A DNA stretch of 64,000 bases from Mycolicibacterium moriokaense (GCF_003201655.1 NZ_QJJU01000014.1:62001-126000), one strand, 5' to 3'. Positions 52,547 through 60,382 are shown, counted from the stretch's first letter. Program-made: numbers and translations. The notes: generated by a model from the letters alone, not told the origin.

Positions 52547-53371
52547 CTACTTGCCAGCGTTGGTGGTCCCGCCGCTTCCGAACAGGAGCTGTGCGGCCTT
52601 GTCGCCGTTGGTGTGGGCGACCTGGCTGCGGATCTGGTTGTACAGATTCGCGGTAGCCGTGGTGGCGAGTTGGGCCGCGAGATCAAACAGATTCCCGCTT
52701 GTTCCTGCGGCCGGCTGGATGCCGCGAAGGGTGTTTGGGCCGTCCTTGTTCAAGGTTGCGTGGCACTCGGGGAAACCGGGCGGTGGACCGCCGGCCGGGC
52801 ACCCTGAGAAGGGGTCCTCATGATTTGCGCTCGTGTCGAAGTATCCAGTGTGAAGATCAGCGGGAAATGCGCCTGGGTTGCAGGTGGGGAAGATCGGCGG
52901 AGCGAGCTGGTTTGGATTGCCGGCCGCGACGTTGTCCTCGACAAAATTGGAGTGGGCGTAGAAGTCCTGCTGCACGTGAATCAGGGCACCGAATGCGGCG
53001 CGGGCCCCCGGTCCATCCGCCAGGCCTCCGCCGACGACGTGCGATCCGCTCAAGATGAGGGGGTCAAAGGTATTCCACGCTTGCAGGGCAAGGGCGCACA
53101 TGTCGGTGGGATTCCTTGCGTTGTCGAGATGTCGGTAGTCATCGGTGAAGAACGCATCGGTACCTACCGCACCAGCTCCCGGCGGGGGGCCGACAAGTAT
53201 CTGCAGCATGACGTCGCTGGGGATCTGCGGCAACGCAGCGCGGGTGATCGTCTCGTGGTTCTGGATGAAGAAGGCCTGCGCCTTCGGTACGGATAAACCG
53301 AGGCATGCGGCAAAAGCAGCAGTTGTGCTAATCAGGGCCCCAAGAACACGAACACACCGAATCTTCCTCAT
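52547..53371 (-). CDS. Secreted HET-C/phospholipase C-like protein
   Basis: 274 aa with a signal peptide ending near AQA-FF (residue ~33). The mature start FIQNHETITRAALPQIPSD and the motif ALIHVQQDFYAHSNFVED resemble HET-C and zinc-dependent phospholipase C proteins, whose His/Glu/Asp residues bind metal. Further His/Asp occur in DDYRHLDNARN and DLHTGYF. It could be an exported lipase-like or self-recognition factor. It follows the LpqH-like gene's strand 43 bp upstream, so the two may be co-expressed. Family call moderate. Confidence 0.7.
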   Translation of the reverse strand: MRKIRCVRVLGALISTTAAFAACLGLSVPKAQAFFIQNHETITRAALPQIPSDVMLQILVGPPPGAGAVGTDAFFTDDYRHLDNARNPTDMCALALQAWNTFDPLILSGSHVVGGGLADGPGARAAFGALIHVQQDFYAHSNFVEDNVAAGNPNQLAPPIFPTCNPGAFPADLHTGYFDTSANHEDPFSGCPAGGPPPGFPECHATLNKDGPNTLRGIQPAAGTSGNLFDLAAQLATTATANLYNQIRSQVAHTNGDKAAQLLFGSGGTTNAGK

Positions 53372-53473
53372 GGGTTCCTCCTAAACCGCTGGGGATTCGA
53401 GACACGCCATCGCCGGGCAGCTAAGCGCGCACATGCTGGATTGTCACAGCGCGCGGGCGCCACCACCACAGAT

Positions 53474-53677
53474 TCAGCAAACTGAGACAGCCCGATCGGT
53501 TGCGTAAAGGGCGTCTCCGTCGTCACCGCGTGATGCGGCTTCGCCACACTTGACACATCCGATCGTCTGCGCAGGAGCGCCAGGTATGAGGAGGCCCTGG
53601 ACGACCGCTGCTTTCCACCGTGAACTGACGACAATTTTGACAACGATGACGACAGTGGGCCTCGCCGACAGCTCCAA
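53474..53677 (-). CDS. Possible 67-aa small protein
   Basis: A frame MELSARPTVVIVVKIVVSSR ... IGCVKCGEAASRGDDGDALY, with a CxxC motif and a Cys at the end. Codon third positions are only moderately GC-rich and no ribosome site is clear, so it may be chance. No family recognised. Confidence 0.25.
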   Translation of the reverse strand: MELSARPTVVIVVKIVVSSRWKAAVVQGLLIPGAPAQTIGCVKCGEAASRGDDGDALYATDRAVSVC

Positions 53678-53726
53678 CTACACGACACGAGGATTTGTAT
53701 CCTGCCTGGCCGTGCCATCGGCATGT

Positions 53727-53773
53727 ACCTACGGATCAAAAGGTTAGGGGTTCAATGCCATCGGGCGCGCTGA
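53727..53773 (+). other. tRNA-Arg-like 3' half (possible relic att site)
   Basis: CTACGGATCAAAAGGTTAGG, then GGTTC, then TCGGGCGCGC closely resembles the anticodon arm, T arm and 3' acceptor strand of actinobacterial tRNA-Arg(ACG) as I remember it. The T-loop carries a deletion and changes, and no 5' half precedes it. A 3'-half tRNA is the usual attachment core of integrases, so this may be an att remnant carried inside the element. Confidence 0.4.
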
Positions 53774-53866
53774 GCTCGAGGCTTCGCCACCTCCGCTTGC
53801 CGTCGCTCATGACGGGGCAGCGGAGACTCGCCGCAAACCTCGATCTGACGAAAGGCTTGACGACAA

Positions 53867-54043
53867 CTATGACGACACCTGTTGTCCGAGCGACGCCAAC
53901 AGCAGCAACGCAACCACCGACACCACGATCGGCAGATGCCGCAACCGGTGGGCCCTGCGCGGAACAACAACGCGCGCCAAATCCGGGTCGGTGAACCGCC
54001 GCAACCGCCGACCACGACGCATGTAGACGAGCAGATACAGCGC
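53867..54043 (-). pseudogene. Fragment of a BatA/VWA-type membrane protein gene
   Basis: The frame ALYLLVYMRRGRRLRRFTDP, DLARVVVPRRAHRLRHLPIV, VSVVALLLLASLG matches the N-terminal region that precedes the VWA domain in mycobacterial BatA-like proteins (two spans around a basic RHLP segment). It is preceded by an in-frame stop and ends soon after the second span, so only ~58 codons survive. Confidence 0.5.
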
Positions 54044-54253
54044 CTATGCGCGGTCATGAACGACCTGCGCGTCTGTGCGCGTCTCGAACGGCCACCGTCC
54101 GACCACACACTCCGGGTGACCAGCGGAGACGTGTTACCGCAATTTACTGGGGGTCAAGTGGTGCGGGCTGTGAGGGAGGGTCGACTGCGAACTTGTCACC
54201 AAAAGCCCGCAATGAATCGCCGGTCGGCGCTCCTGAGCCAATTTACAGTCAGC

Positions 54254-54390
54254 CCTTTCTCGCCTTTCGATTATGACCGACTGGCCGCTGCACGCAAGGC
54301 CGAGGCCGGTGGCCTCACGGGCCTGGAAACTTTTCCAAGAAGGCTCGCGGTAGTGCTCGCGGAAAACTTTCCGGCCGGACCATTGCGCTC
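54254..54390. repeat. Diverged third copy of the ~250-bp repeat (copy C)
   Basis: CGCCTTTCGATTATGACCG, GCCGCTGCACGCAAGGCC and later GGCCGGACCATTGCGCT match copies A and B in the same order. The interior is changed and the terminal arms are lost. Confidence 0.5.
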
Positions 54391-54842
54391 CGCGATCCCA
54401 CGCCGGTCGAATGATCAATGCGCGAAACGGACGAAGAAGTGTCAGTGTGGTAAGTCGGTCCACACCTGTTCTCCTGCAACGTAATCGCCCTCGCGTTGCT
54501 AGCCTCCCGCATAGTGAAGACACTCAGATGTTGCGCAAATATGACTTCGATTCCCCACGCACGGATAAGAACAAAGGCGGCAACAGGACTTCCCAATTAC
54601 GGCCGAAAATAATGTTGCTGAACCGGTAGAATTTGCTTTAGAATGATAGTCAAGAACCGACCATTCTTCCCCGCCGGAGACATTCAAGATAATGGCCACG
54701 ATCATCGTTTACGCAACGCAGGCTCGCCTGCAATACTGCGGCCAGATTCCATGCATTCGACCGAGGCGAAAACCGCCCACACCACGGTTGAGGCTAAGCC
54801 GAAACGCTGTGTCTCATGAGACATCCAGATTCTGGAGAACAC
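54391..54842. other. Right end of the mobile element, no gene seen
   Basis: This stretch is AT-richer than its surroundings and shows no coding pattern. A 12-bp palindrome GTCTCATGAGAC lies at 54811-54822, about 12 bp inside the GGAGAACAC end, where a recombinase could bind. Confidence 0.5.
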
Positions 54843-54932
54843 CTGCAGGCCCCCGTCGTCGTCGCAGGCGACCGGCACTGGAGCGGCTTTCGCCCCGACC
54901 ACATCGACGACCTGGCTCACGACGCCGCCTGA
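54843..54932 (+). pseudogene. Glutaredoxin/NrdH-like gene, 3' part
   Basis: Twenty-nine codons, LQAPVVVAGDRHWSGFRPDH then IDDLAHDAA and a stop, are the C-terminal half of an NrdH-like redoxin (the conserved cis-Pro loop and the HWSGFRPD motif). They continue exactly from the 58-codon 5' part that ends at 45853. The TGA overlaps the ATG of the next gene, so the intact redoxin was translationally coupled to it. An ATG within the element end (54816) could still drive translation of this tail and the downstream gene. Confidence 0.9.
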
Positions 54933-55306
54933 TGTTCACCCTCACCATCCACCACGACGACACGACCAGCGTCAGCGCTCACCCGAGCCGGGAGGTCGCC
55001 TACGCCGAGCTGGTGACGTTCGCCGAGGCAACGGGTCACCGCTTACACGTCGCCTTCGCGAGCTGGACGCACACCCGCTACCACGTCATCGCAACTCACC
55101 CCGCAGATCAGGTTTACGGTCACGCCGTTATCGACGAGATCTGCGCATGTGAGCATGCCGAGCACGAGCACGACGAAACCGGCTGCACCGCAATGACGGT
55201 GGAGCTGGGCCGACTGGCGCAATGTGGGTGCCTACATCACCGACCCACCTGCGGAGAGCCGTCGCTGTTTCCCGTTCCCCACACAACCGCACCCCCACCA
55301 CGATGA
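54932..55306 (+). CDS. Unknown protein with Cys/His-rich C-terminus
   Basis: 124 aa, MFTLTIHHDDTTSVSAHPSR and so on, with EVAYAELVTFAEATGHRLHV in the middle. A C-terminal CACEHAEHEHDETGC and CGCLHH cluster could bind metal. I do not recognise a family. It overlaps the redoxin stop and the next gene start by 1 and 4 nt, placing it in one operon with a redoxin and a DnaB-N protein. Confidence 0.7.
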   Translation: MFTLTIHHDDTTSVSAHPSREVAYAELVTFAEATGHRLHVAFASWTHTRYHVIATHPADQVYGHAVIDEICACEHAEHEHDETGCTAMTVELGRLAQCGCLHHRPTCGEPSLFPVPHTTAPPPR

Positions 55307-55923
55307 CCAATCCTCGCCCGCTCTCACTGGTCGCAACGACCGCAGATGGCCCTGAGCCGCCCGTGGCACTCGGCAAAAACGTGCTGCGGCAATGGGACCC
55401 GGAGTTCCAGCTGGTGGGCGCGCTGATGCACCTGCCCGCCGCACAGGTCGCCCACATTCTGGATGTGGTGCCCGACAGCGCCATCTGGCATCCCGAGACC
55501 CGGTGGGCCGTCGAGGTCATCCGCCACCTCGTCGCCGGCGGCGAAGACCCCGACCCCGTCGTGGTACTACACACCGCGCGTCAACGCCCCCCGACCGATG
55601 CCGCGCACCCCGGCGAGCCGGTCTGCGCGAGCCGCCACCACCAGTTCGCGATCCACCTGGCCAACCTGTACACCCAGGCCGTCACCCCGGCCGCAGCGCG
55701 CCAATACGCGCGTGAAGTTCTCGACGGCGCCTACCGCCGCGCCGTCGAACAGCACGGCATCCGGATGGCGGAGCTGGCCCAAAGCGGTAGCAGCCGAACC
55801 GAACTCGCCGCCTACCTGACCGATATGCGCGTCACCCTTGCCGACCTGGCGAGCCGGGCCGAGGCCGCCGCCTGCAACGCCGCCGACCCGTCCGCCCCGA
55901 CACGTGCTGAAAGGTGTCGGTGA
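55303..55923 (+). CDS. Stand-alone DnaB N-terminal-domain-like protein
   Basis: 206 aa. Residues ~25-175 follow the replicative helicase N-terminal (primase-binding) domain: DPEFQLVGALMHLPAAQVAH, IWHPETRWAVEVIRHLVAGG, DPDPVVVLHTAR and later YAREVLDGAYRRAVEQHGIR. There is no RecA-type helicase core. Such truncated DnaB-like proteins occur on actinobacterial mobile or plasmid-derived islands. Role unknown. Confidence 0.75.
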   Translation: MTNPRPLSLVATTADGPEPPVALGKNVLRQWDPEFQLVGALMHLPAAQVAHILDVVPDSAIWHPETRWAVEVIRHLVAGGEDPDPVVVLHTARQRPPTDAAHPGEPVCASRHHQFAIHLANLYTQAVTPAAARQYAREVLDGAYRRAVEQHGIRMAELAQSGSSRTELAAYLTDMRVTLADLASRAEAAACNAADPSAPTRAERCR

Positions 55924-55938
55924 GCACGGATAACATCG

Positions 55939-56367
55939 ATGCAAATGAGTGAAACAACCAACGCCGACCTCGTCGCGATCGACCTGACCGACGATGAGCG
56001 TTATTTCATGTGGTGGGCGCTGGGCCACTGGGGCGGCTGCGCCAGCGACGCCCCCCTGCCCGTCACCCTCTTGGGGTTCACCGGCTGGGACGAGTTCGAT
56101 GCCCTGACCGATCGGCTGGCAACAGCGATCAAACACGGTGAGCCGCTGCTCGACCTGGACTGGGCGAGGGCGCTGTTTCTCACCGAGATCTCCTTCGGCA
56201 GCGACCTGATCGGTGCCGGGGTGGAGTTCGAGATGGCGTGCCGGTTCACCGATCAGGACGGCCTGAAGCTGCTGCGCTCCCTGCAGCACAAGATCGGTTC
56301 GCACGAGCGCGCCGCGCTGCTGTTTCCCGGTGCGGGCCGCCCGCCAACTCCACCCGCCGACACGTAG
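55939..56367 (+). CDS. Unknown acidic protein in the redoxin operon
   Basis: About 142 aa (ATG 55939 or 55945), with LTDDERYFMWWALGHWGGCA and FTGWDEFDALTDRLATAIKH followed by helices. No signal or membrane span. It follows the DnaB-N-like gene by 15 nt. I do not recognise a family. Confidence 0.7.
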   Translation: MQMSETTNADLVAIDLTDDERYFMWWALGHWGGCASDAPLPVTLLGFTGWDEFDALTDRLATAIKHGEPLLDLDWARALFLTEISFGSDLIGAGVEFEMACRFTDQDGLKLLRSLQHKIGSHERAALLFPGAGRPPTPPADT

Positions 56368-56433
56368 CCGAGACCAGCCCGCGGCCGCGAACTCGTGCCG
56401 CGGGCACCGGTGCCAGCAGCTTATGGTGGTGTG

Positions 56434-56724
56434 GTGGGGCTTATCCAGACCGACGCCGCGGGCCTGCTGGCGCTCGCCGCCCACTGCGACGAGCATGCCG
56501 CCCGGGTGGGTGAGGTCAGCGTGCCGTCGCCGGCCCGCGGCGGGTTTCAGCCCTCGGCGCTGGCCGTGCACACCGCTCACACCGAAGTCGCCGCCGCCGC
56601 CGCGCGACTGGCCGCGCGGATATCCGCGACCGCCTCGGCAGCGGCCGCCGCCGCCGCAAACTACGTGACCAGCGACACCGGCAACGCCGCGGACATCTCC
56701 GCCGTAGGCACCACGGCGGTATAG
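56434..56724 (+). CDS. EspC-like type VII secretion protein
   Basis: 96 aa from GTG 56434. It starts IQTDAAGLLALAAHCDEHAA and continues as a helical hairpin with AHTEVAAAAARLAARISATA, the pattern of the ESX-secretion-associated EspC family (about 100 aa, D-x-x-x-L at the start). These proteins pair with larger substrates for export by ESX systems. The following gene begins immediately after its stop, as expected for such a pair. Confidence 0.75.
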   Translation: MGLIQTDAAGLLALAAHCDEHAARVGEVSVPSPARGGFQPSALAVHTAHTEVAAAAARLAARISATASAAAAAAANYVTSDTGNAADISAVGTTAV

Positions 56725-58062
56725 GTGCCGGCGAGTGCGCTGGCAGCGCCGACCCTGTCGCAGCTGCGCGCCTGGAACACCGAACACCTCGAGTCGGCGG
56801 CCACCCAGTGGGAACGCACCGCCGACACGTGGGAGCACGCATTCACGGCCATCCATCGCGAAACGCCGACCCCCGGCGGCGCCCCGTGGAGCGGCGCGGG
56901 CGCCGACGCGGCGGTGATGCGCACCGGCACCGACCGCCTCGTCGCGGTCGGCGCCGCCGAAAGCCTCTACGCGGCCGCCGGCGCCGCCCGCTACGGCGCC
57001 GGCGAGATCGCCGGGGCGCGGCAACTGGCCCTGCAGGCCGTCGCCGCGGCGCAGGCCGCCGGATTCGATGTCCGCGAAGACCTTTCGGTGATCAGCCGCC
57101 AACCAGTACCGGCCGCGCTGCAAGCCGCAACGCAAACACAAGCCAACGCCAACGCAGCCAACATCCGCGCCCAAGCCGTAGCGCTGCTCGCGGTCGACCA
57201 GCAGGTCGCCGGCGATGTCAGCGCGGCGATCGCCGGCGTGAGCGGTGCCCAGTTCGGCGACACCCCCGTCGTGCCGGCAAATCAGCAGAAGAAGGATCCG
57301 ACCATCCAGCTGGTCGACAACCACACCTTCAAAGACAGCCCCGCCGACGACTCGCCGATCCCGCCAGGCGGATGGAGCCGCGACCCGGTGATGGAGGACG
57401 CCCAACGCATCGCCTACGGCCACGCCTGGGACCAACACCGCGAGCAGTTTCCCGGCATGACGCGCGACGACCTGGCCAACGCGATTCACGACATGATGAC
57501 CGGCAACCCCAAGACCGACCCGGACCTGCACGTCGGCCCGGGCGAACGCAACACCACCGTCATGTACAAAGACGGCATCCTCGTCATCCACGACCCGAAC
57601 ACCCGCGACGGCGGAACCGTCTTCAAACCCGACAAGGGATTCCAGGACTTCCTGCGCTACACCGCGCCGATGATCAGCCCGCCGCCCAACATCCCGACAC
57701 CGACCCACCTGCCACAACCCGTCGGCCCGGCGCAGACCAACCTGCCGCCCGGCGTCACACTGCCACCCAACCTTCCGACGCCCCAGCTGCCGCCGTGGCT
57801 GGCCGACCCGTCGCCGCCCGGCTTCCAGATCGCGCCGCCAGGGCAGGTGCCCGGCCCGATCCCCGCGCCGTGGGACGTCCCCGACATGCCGTCGGTGCCC
57901 ATCCCCGCCCCGCCGGTCGCCACCACCACCGGGCCGGTGCTCCCCCACGTCGACGGCGACACCCTCGGAACCGCCGGAATCGTCGGCTTCGGTGCGGCCG
58001 TTCTCAGCGCAATCGGCAGTGTCGGAAGCTTTTTGGCCCACCCCTTCGGAGCGCCGGGATGA
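56725..58062 (+). CDS. Type VII secretion substrate-like protein with possible toxin domain
   Basis: 445 aa from a GTG directly after the EspC-like stop. The N-terminal ~110 residues are a WXG-like helical hairpin (WNTEHLESAATQWERTADTW). The middle (~210-310) has DPTIQLVDNHTF, RIAYGHAWDQHREQFPG and DGILVIHDPNTRDGGTVFKP, an H-D-rich alpha/beta domain like those of secreted nuclease toxins. A Pro-rich tail and one C-terminal hydrophobic segment follow. The next gene overlaps it by 4 nt and could encode a chaperone or immunity protein. The toxin reading is an inference. Confidence 0.7.
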   Translation: MPASALAAPTLSQLRAWNTEHLESAATQWERTADTWEHAFTAIHRETPTPGGAPWSGAGADAAVMRTGTDRLVAVGAAESLYAAAGAARYGAGEIAGARQLALQAVAAAQAAGFDVREDLSVISRQPVPAALQAATQTQANANAANIRAQAVALLAVDQQVAGDVSAAIAGVSGAQFGDTPVVPANQQKKDPTIQLVDNHTFKDSPADDSPIPPGGWSRDPVMEDAQRIAYGHAWDQHREQFPGMTRDDLANAIHDMMTGNPKTDPDLHVGPGERNTTVMYKDGILVIHDPNTRDGGTVFKPDKGFQDFLRYTAPMISPPPNIPTPTHLPQPVGPAQTNLPPGVTLPPNLPTPQLPPWLADPSPPGFQIAPPGQVPGPIPAPWDVPDMPSVPIPAPPVATTTGPVLPHVDGDTLGTAGIVGFGAAVLSAIGSVGSFLAHPFGAPG

Positions 58063-58676
58063 ACCGGCTCACCGCCGACGCCGAATGGCGCCGCCTCGCC
58101 GAGGCGACATCGCTGACCGCGCTGCTGGCCGACCACGTCAGCGATGTCGCGGCCGTCGCGATCGAGGACGTGCCGTGGCTGGCCAACGTGGCCGTTCCCG
58201 ACGGCTGGCACGGTGCCATCACCCCCGATCACCGCGTGCGGATCGCCGTCTACGGCAACCGACCCGACGGCGGCTGGGAAGCATCCGACACCGTCAGCGT
58301 GTTCTCCTTCACCGGCGCGCTGACACCTGAGGTGTTGTCGCACAACGCCGATGCCATGCTGCACAGCCTGGCCGCCACCGGGATCCGCATCTACTCCCCG
58401 AACACCCCGCCGGTGCCGGGGGTGGCCTCGGTGCGTGCCAACGGATACATCACCGTGGCAGGCCGATCACTGTGGGCCCGGTTCAACACCTACGTCGCCA
58501 CCACCCCCCGCCCTCGCCTCGTGCAACACAGCTCCTTCGTCGGCGGCGACAGCTTCCGTGCACTCGGCGCCGACATCGGAACCCTCACCGCCGGGGTCGA
58601 AGACGGCTTTTGGTCCACCATCGACACCACCGCTGCGCCGGAACAGGACGGCTCGTCACCGGCCGGCGACTCCTGA
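58059..58676 (+). CDS. Unknown partner of the type VII substrate-like protein
   Basis: 205 aa, a single alpha/beta domain with VPWLANVAVPDGWHGAITPD, AVYGNRPDGGWEASDTVSVF and TYVATTPRPRLVQHSS. It overlaps the substrate-like gene by 4 nt. The fold reminds me of LpqN/Mog1-like proteins, which is weak. A role as chaperone or immunity partner follows from position only. Confidence 0.65.
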   Translation: MNRLTADAEWRRLAEATSLTALLADHVSDVAAVAIEDVPWLANVAVPDGWHGAITPDHRVRIAVYGNRPDGGWEASDTVSVFSFTGALTPEVLSHNADAMLHSLAATGIRIYSPNTPPVPGVASVRANGYITVAGRSLWARFNTYVATTPRPRLVQHSSFVGGDSFRALGADIGTLTAGVEDGFWSTIDTTAAPEQDGSSPAGDS

Positions 58677-59147
58677 CGACACCGGCCGCCGCGCCGGCCG
58701 ACGGCGACGCTGCGCGCCGCCAGATCCGCAGCCACTCACCACAATTGCCGTCAGCGCTCACCCAGTGTGGCCGGCGGGGCCCCGACGGCGTCAACCCTTA
58801 TCTACAGGTCGTAGAAGGCCACCGGTGAGAAATCTCGGTGCTGACCGGCACGTCTGCTGAGTTATCTCCGCCGACGCACGTATTAGTTACCTAAGGCACG
58901 TGGCCCTGTGGCGCCGATCTCCAACGTAGGCTCCAGCGTCTGCGCGGCTGGACGTGGAATGCGTCGCGGCGCGCGCGTCGTCTCGAAACTAGAGATTCGG
59001 GAGTGATCAGTTCTTGTCTCGCAGTGGATCTCGAAGTAATGGCATCGCCGGGCCGAACTCAATCCCCCGACTGGATCGCGCGCCAGCAGCCCTGGGGCAA
59101 CTGGCGGGGCACGCCGGGCTTCTCGAGCGCAGCGCCCGGTGGCGGGC
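58677..59147. other. Intergenic stretch with candidate recombinase-site repeat
   Basis: No gene is seen. It contains GTCTCGAAACTAGAGATTCG (58980-58999), an imperfect palindrome, and TTCTTGTCTCGCAGTGGATC (59011-59030), which recurs in changed form at 59683-59720 just before the serine resolvase. Confidence 0.5.
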
Positions 59148-59513
59148 TCAGGCTGTTGGCGGGGCGTCGGCGAGTCCGAGATGCTGACGCACAGTATTGG
59201 TCTGGAGCGCGTGCCATCCCAGCCGGGTTAATCTGACATAGAGGAGGCTTTCGAGCCCTTGGGCGCGCACAAGCAAATTCGCGTGTTCGAGAACCTGTAT
59301 TGCTTCAGCGACCGCCCAAATATCGGGCTGGTCGAACGGTGGTCGGCCGGGCCAATCCCGGGGCAAGCTGTACGAGCCTGTCGAAAACCACGAGGTGATG
59401 GCTTTCATCACCTGCCGTTCCGGCGCAGTCCCATGAGACGAAAGCAGCGCCAGGATCCTGGCTGCTAGTTCGGCAGGTGGCATCGTGAGCCACCACGGCT
59501 GGGGGTTGTCCAT
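59148..59513 (-). CDS. Small winged-helix-like protein, paralogue 1
   Basis: 121 aa beginning MDNPQPWWLTMPPAELAARI and ending with the family motif VRLTRLGWHALQTNTVRQHL then GLADAPPTA. Predicted helices with a beta hairpin (AIQVLEHANLLVRAQGLESL) give a winged-helix appearance. Two close paralogues and one distant one lie within 3.3 kb. No described family recognised. Confidence 0.7.
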   Translation of the reverse strand: MDNPQPWWLTMPPAELAARILALLSSHGTAPERQVMKAITSWFSTGSYSLPRDWPGRPPFDQPDIWAVAEAIQVLEHANLLVRAQGLESLLYVRLTRLGWHALQTNTVRQHLGLADAPPTA

Positions 59514-59606
59514 GCGCGCATTGAATCATGGCGAGCAGTCACCAGGACGGTAACCGATTCAGTCAGGGTCAAGCAGCGCGGCGATGAACCGCCGACTCGC
59601 TGACCA

Positions 59607-59630
59607 GTCTCGAATGTAGAGAAACGAGAC
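59607..59630. repeat. GTCTCG...CGAGAC inverted repeat near resolvase
   Basis: GTCTCG (59607-59612) and CGAGAC (59625-59630) form a perfect 6-bp inverted repeat. Another GTCTCG lies at 59676. It sits 115 bp upstream of the serine resolvase start and is a candidate subsite of its res region. Confidence 0.45.
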
Positions 59631-59744
59631 ACCTTCAGGACGCCACTCCCCTACCACGTAATCCCAGGTCGCGTTGTCTCGTTTCTTGTCTCACAGAGCG
59701 TGTCTCAGATCCTCGAAGTCGGCAGGGAGTGAGACGGTAGGCGA

Positions 59745-60350
59745 ATGACGGCGATACTTGGCTACGCACGAGTCAGCACCATCGGCCAGGACCTCGACGC
59801 CCAACGCGCCGTGCTCAGTGCCGCCGGGGTCGATCCGGAGCGGGTGTTCACCGACGAACTTTCGGGTTCCGCCAACACCGCCCGCCCCGGCCTGGCCGCG
59901 ATGCTCGACTACGCACGGCGCGGTGACACCGTGGTGGTCGCCGCGATCGACCGGCTCGGTCGCTCGGTCGCCGAAGTCACCCGCACCATCGCTGATCTCG
60001 GCGAGCAAGCAATTACGTTGCGCGCCTTGAGAGAAGGGGTGGATACGGCCACTGCGACAGGACGGGCTGTGGCAGCCATCATGGCCAGCCTTGCCGAACT
60101 GGAACTCGAGTTGGGTCGGGAGCGCCGCGCCGCATCCCGCGACTCCCGCCGGGCCCGTCGACTGCCGGCCACCAAGCCGCCCAAGCTCACTGCCGATCGC
60201 CAAGAGCAGCTCCGTCGCCTGGCTGCCACTGGCGAGGCAGTTCGAGAACTCGCTGCTGCCTTTGGGATTGGACGTGCAACTGCGTACCGCTACCTATCCC
60301 AGCAGCCGACGAGGACAGCGACGGCGGTTGACGTCGAAGCCCCTCGATAG
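59745..60350 (+). CDS. Small serine recombinase (resolvase/invertase)
   Basis: 201 aa. The catalytic domain begins ILGYARVSTIGQDLDAQRAV with R9 and S11, continues with ELSGSANTARPGLAAMLDYA, the VVVAAIDRLGRSVAEV active-site helix and the E-helix, and ends in a Hin-type HTH (LAAAFGIGRATAYRYL). Typical Tn3-family resolvase/invertase length. It is flanked by paralogous small genes, not by a transposase, so it may be a site-specific inversion or resolution system. Confidence 0.92.
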   Translation: MTAILGYARVSTIGQDLDAQRAVLSAAGVDPERVFTDELSGSANTARPGLAAMLDYARRGDTVVVAAIDRLGRSVAEVTRTIADLGEQAITLRALREGVDTATATGRAVAAIMASLAELELELGRERRAASRDSRRARRLPATKPPKLTADRQEQLRRLAATGEAVRELAAAFGIGRATAYRYLSQQPTRTATAVDVEAPR

Positions 60351-60382
60351 AGGGCGACAGGTAGCGGTACGCGCGCAGTTGC
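60276..60382. repeat. Imperfect inverted repeat at resolvase 3' end
   Basis: GCAACTGCGTACCGCTACCT (60276-60295, coding for the HTH recognition helix) is inverted at 60359-60382 with a 4-nt insertion. It may form a terminator-like hairpin or be a partial inverted duplication of the gene end. Confidence 0.6.

Larger units (their letters stand above)
45854..54842. mobile_element. 8,989-bp Tn554/recombinase-in-trio-like element inserted in a redoxin gene
   Basis: The element begins GTGTTCTCC (45854-45862) and ends GGAGAACAC (54834-54842), a 9-bp perfect terminal inverted repeat. TGTCTC motifs recur 15-20 bp inside each end. Removing it fuses GGACAC to CTGCAG and restores the conserved S-L-G-H-L-Q-A-P stretch of the glutaredoxin with no base lost or gained. 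There is no target duplication beyond a possible shared ACAC. It carries three overlapping recombinase-type genes and a coiled-coil gene (46053-51959) followed by cargo and relic DNA. Confidence 0.85.

Noticed and set aside
55567..58041. 824-codon minus-strand open frame
   Set aside because: It is antisense to six well-formed plus-strand genes with overlapping stops and starts; its Gly/Arg-rich translation is typical of GC-rich shadows.
56808..58676. 622-codon plus-strand frame
   Set aside because: Arg/Pro-rich out-of-frame shadow of the type VII substrate-like gene and its partner.
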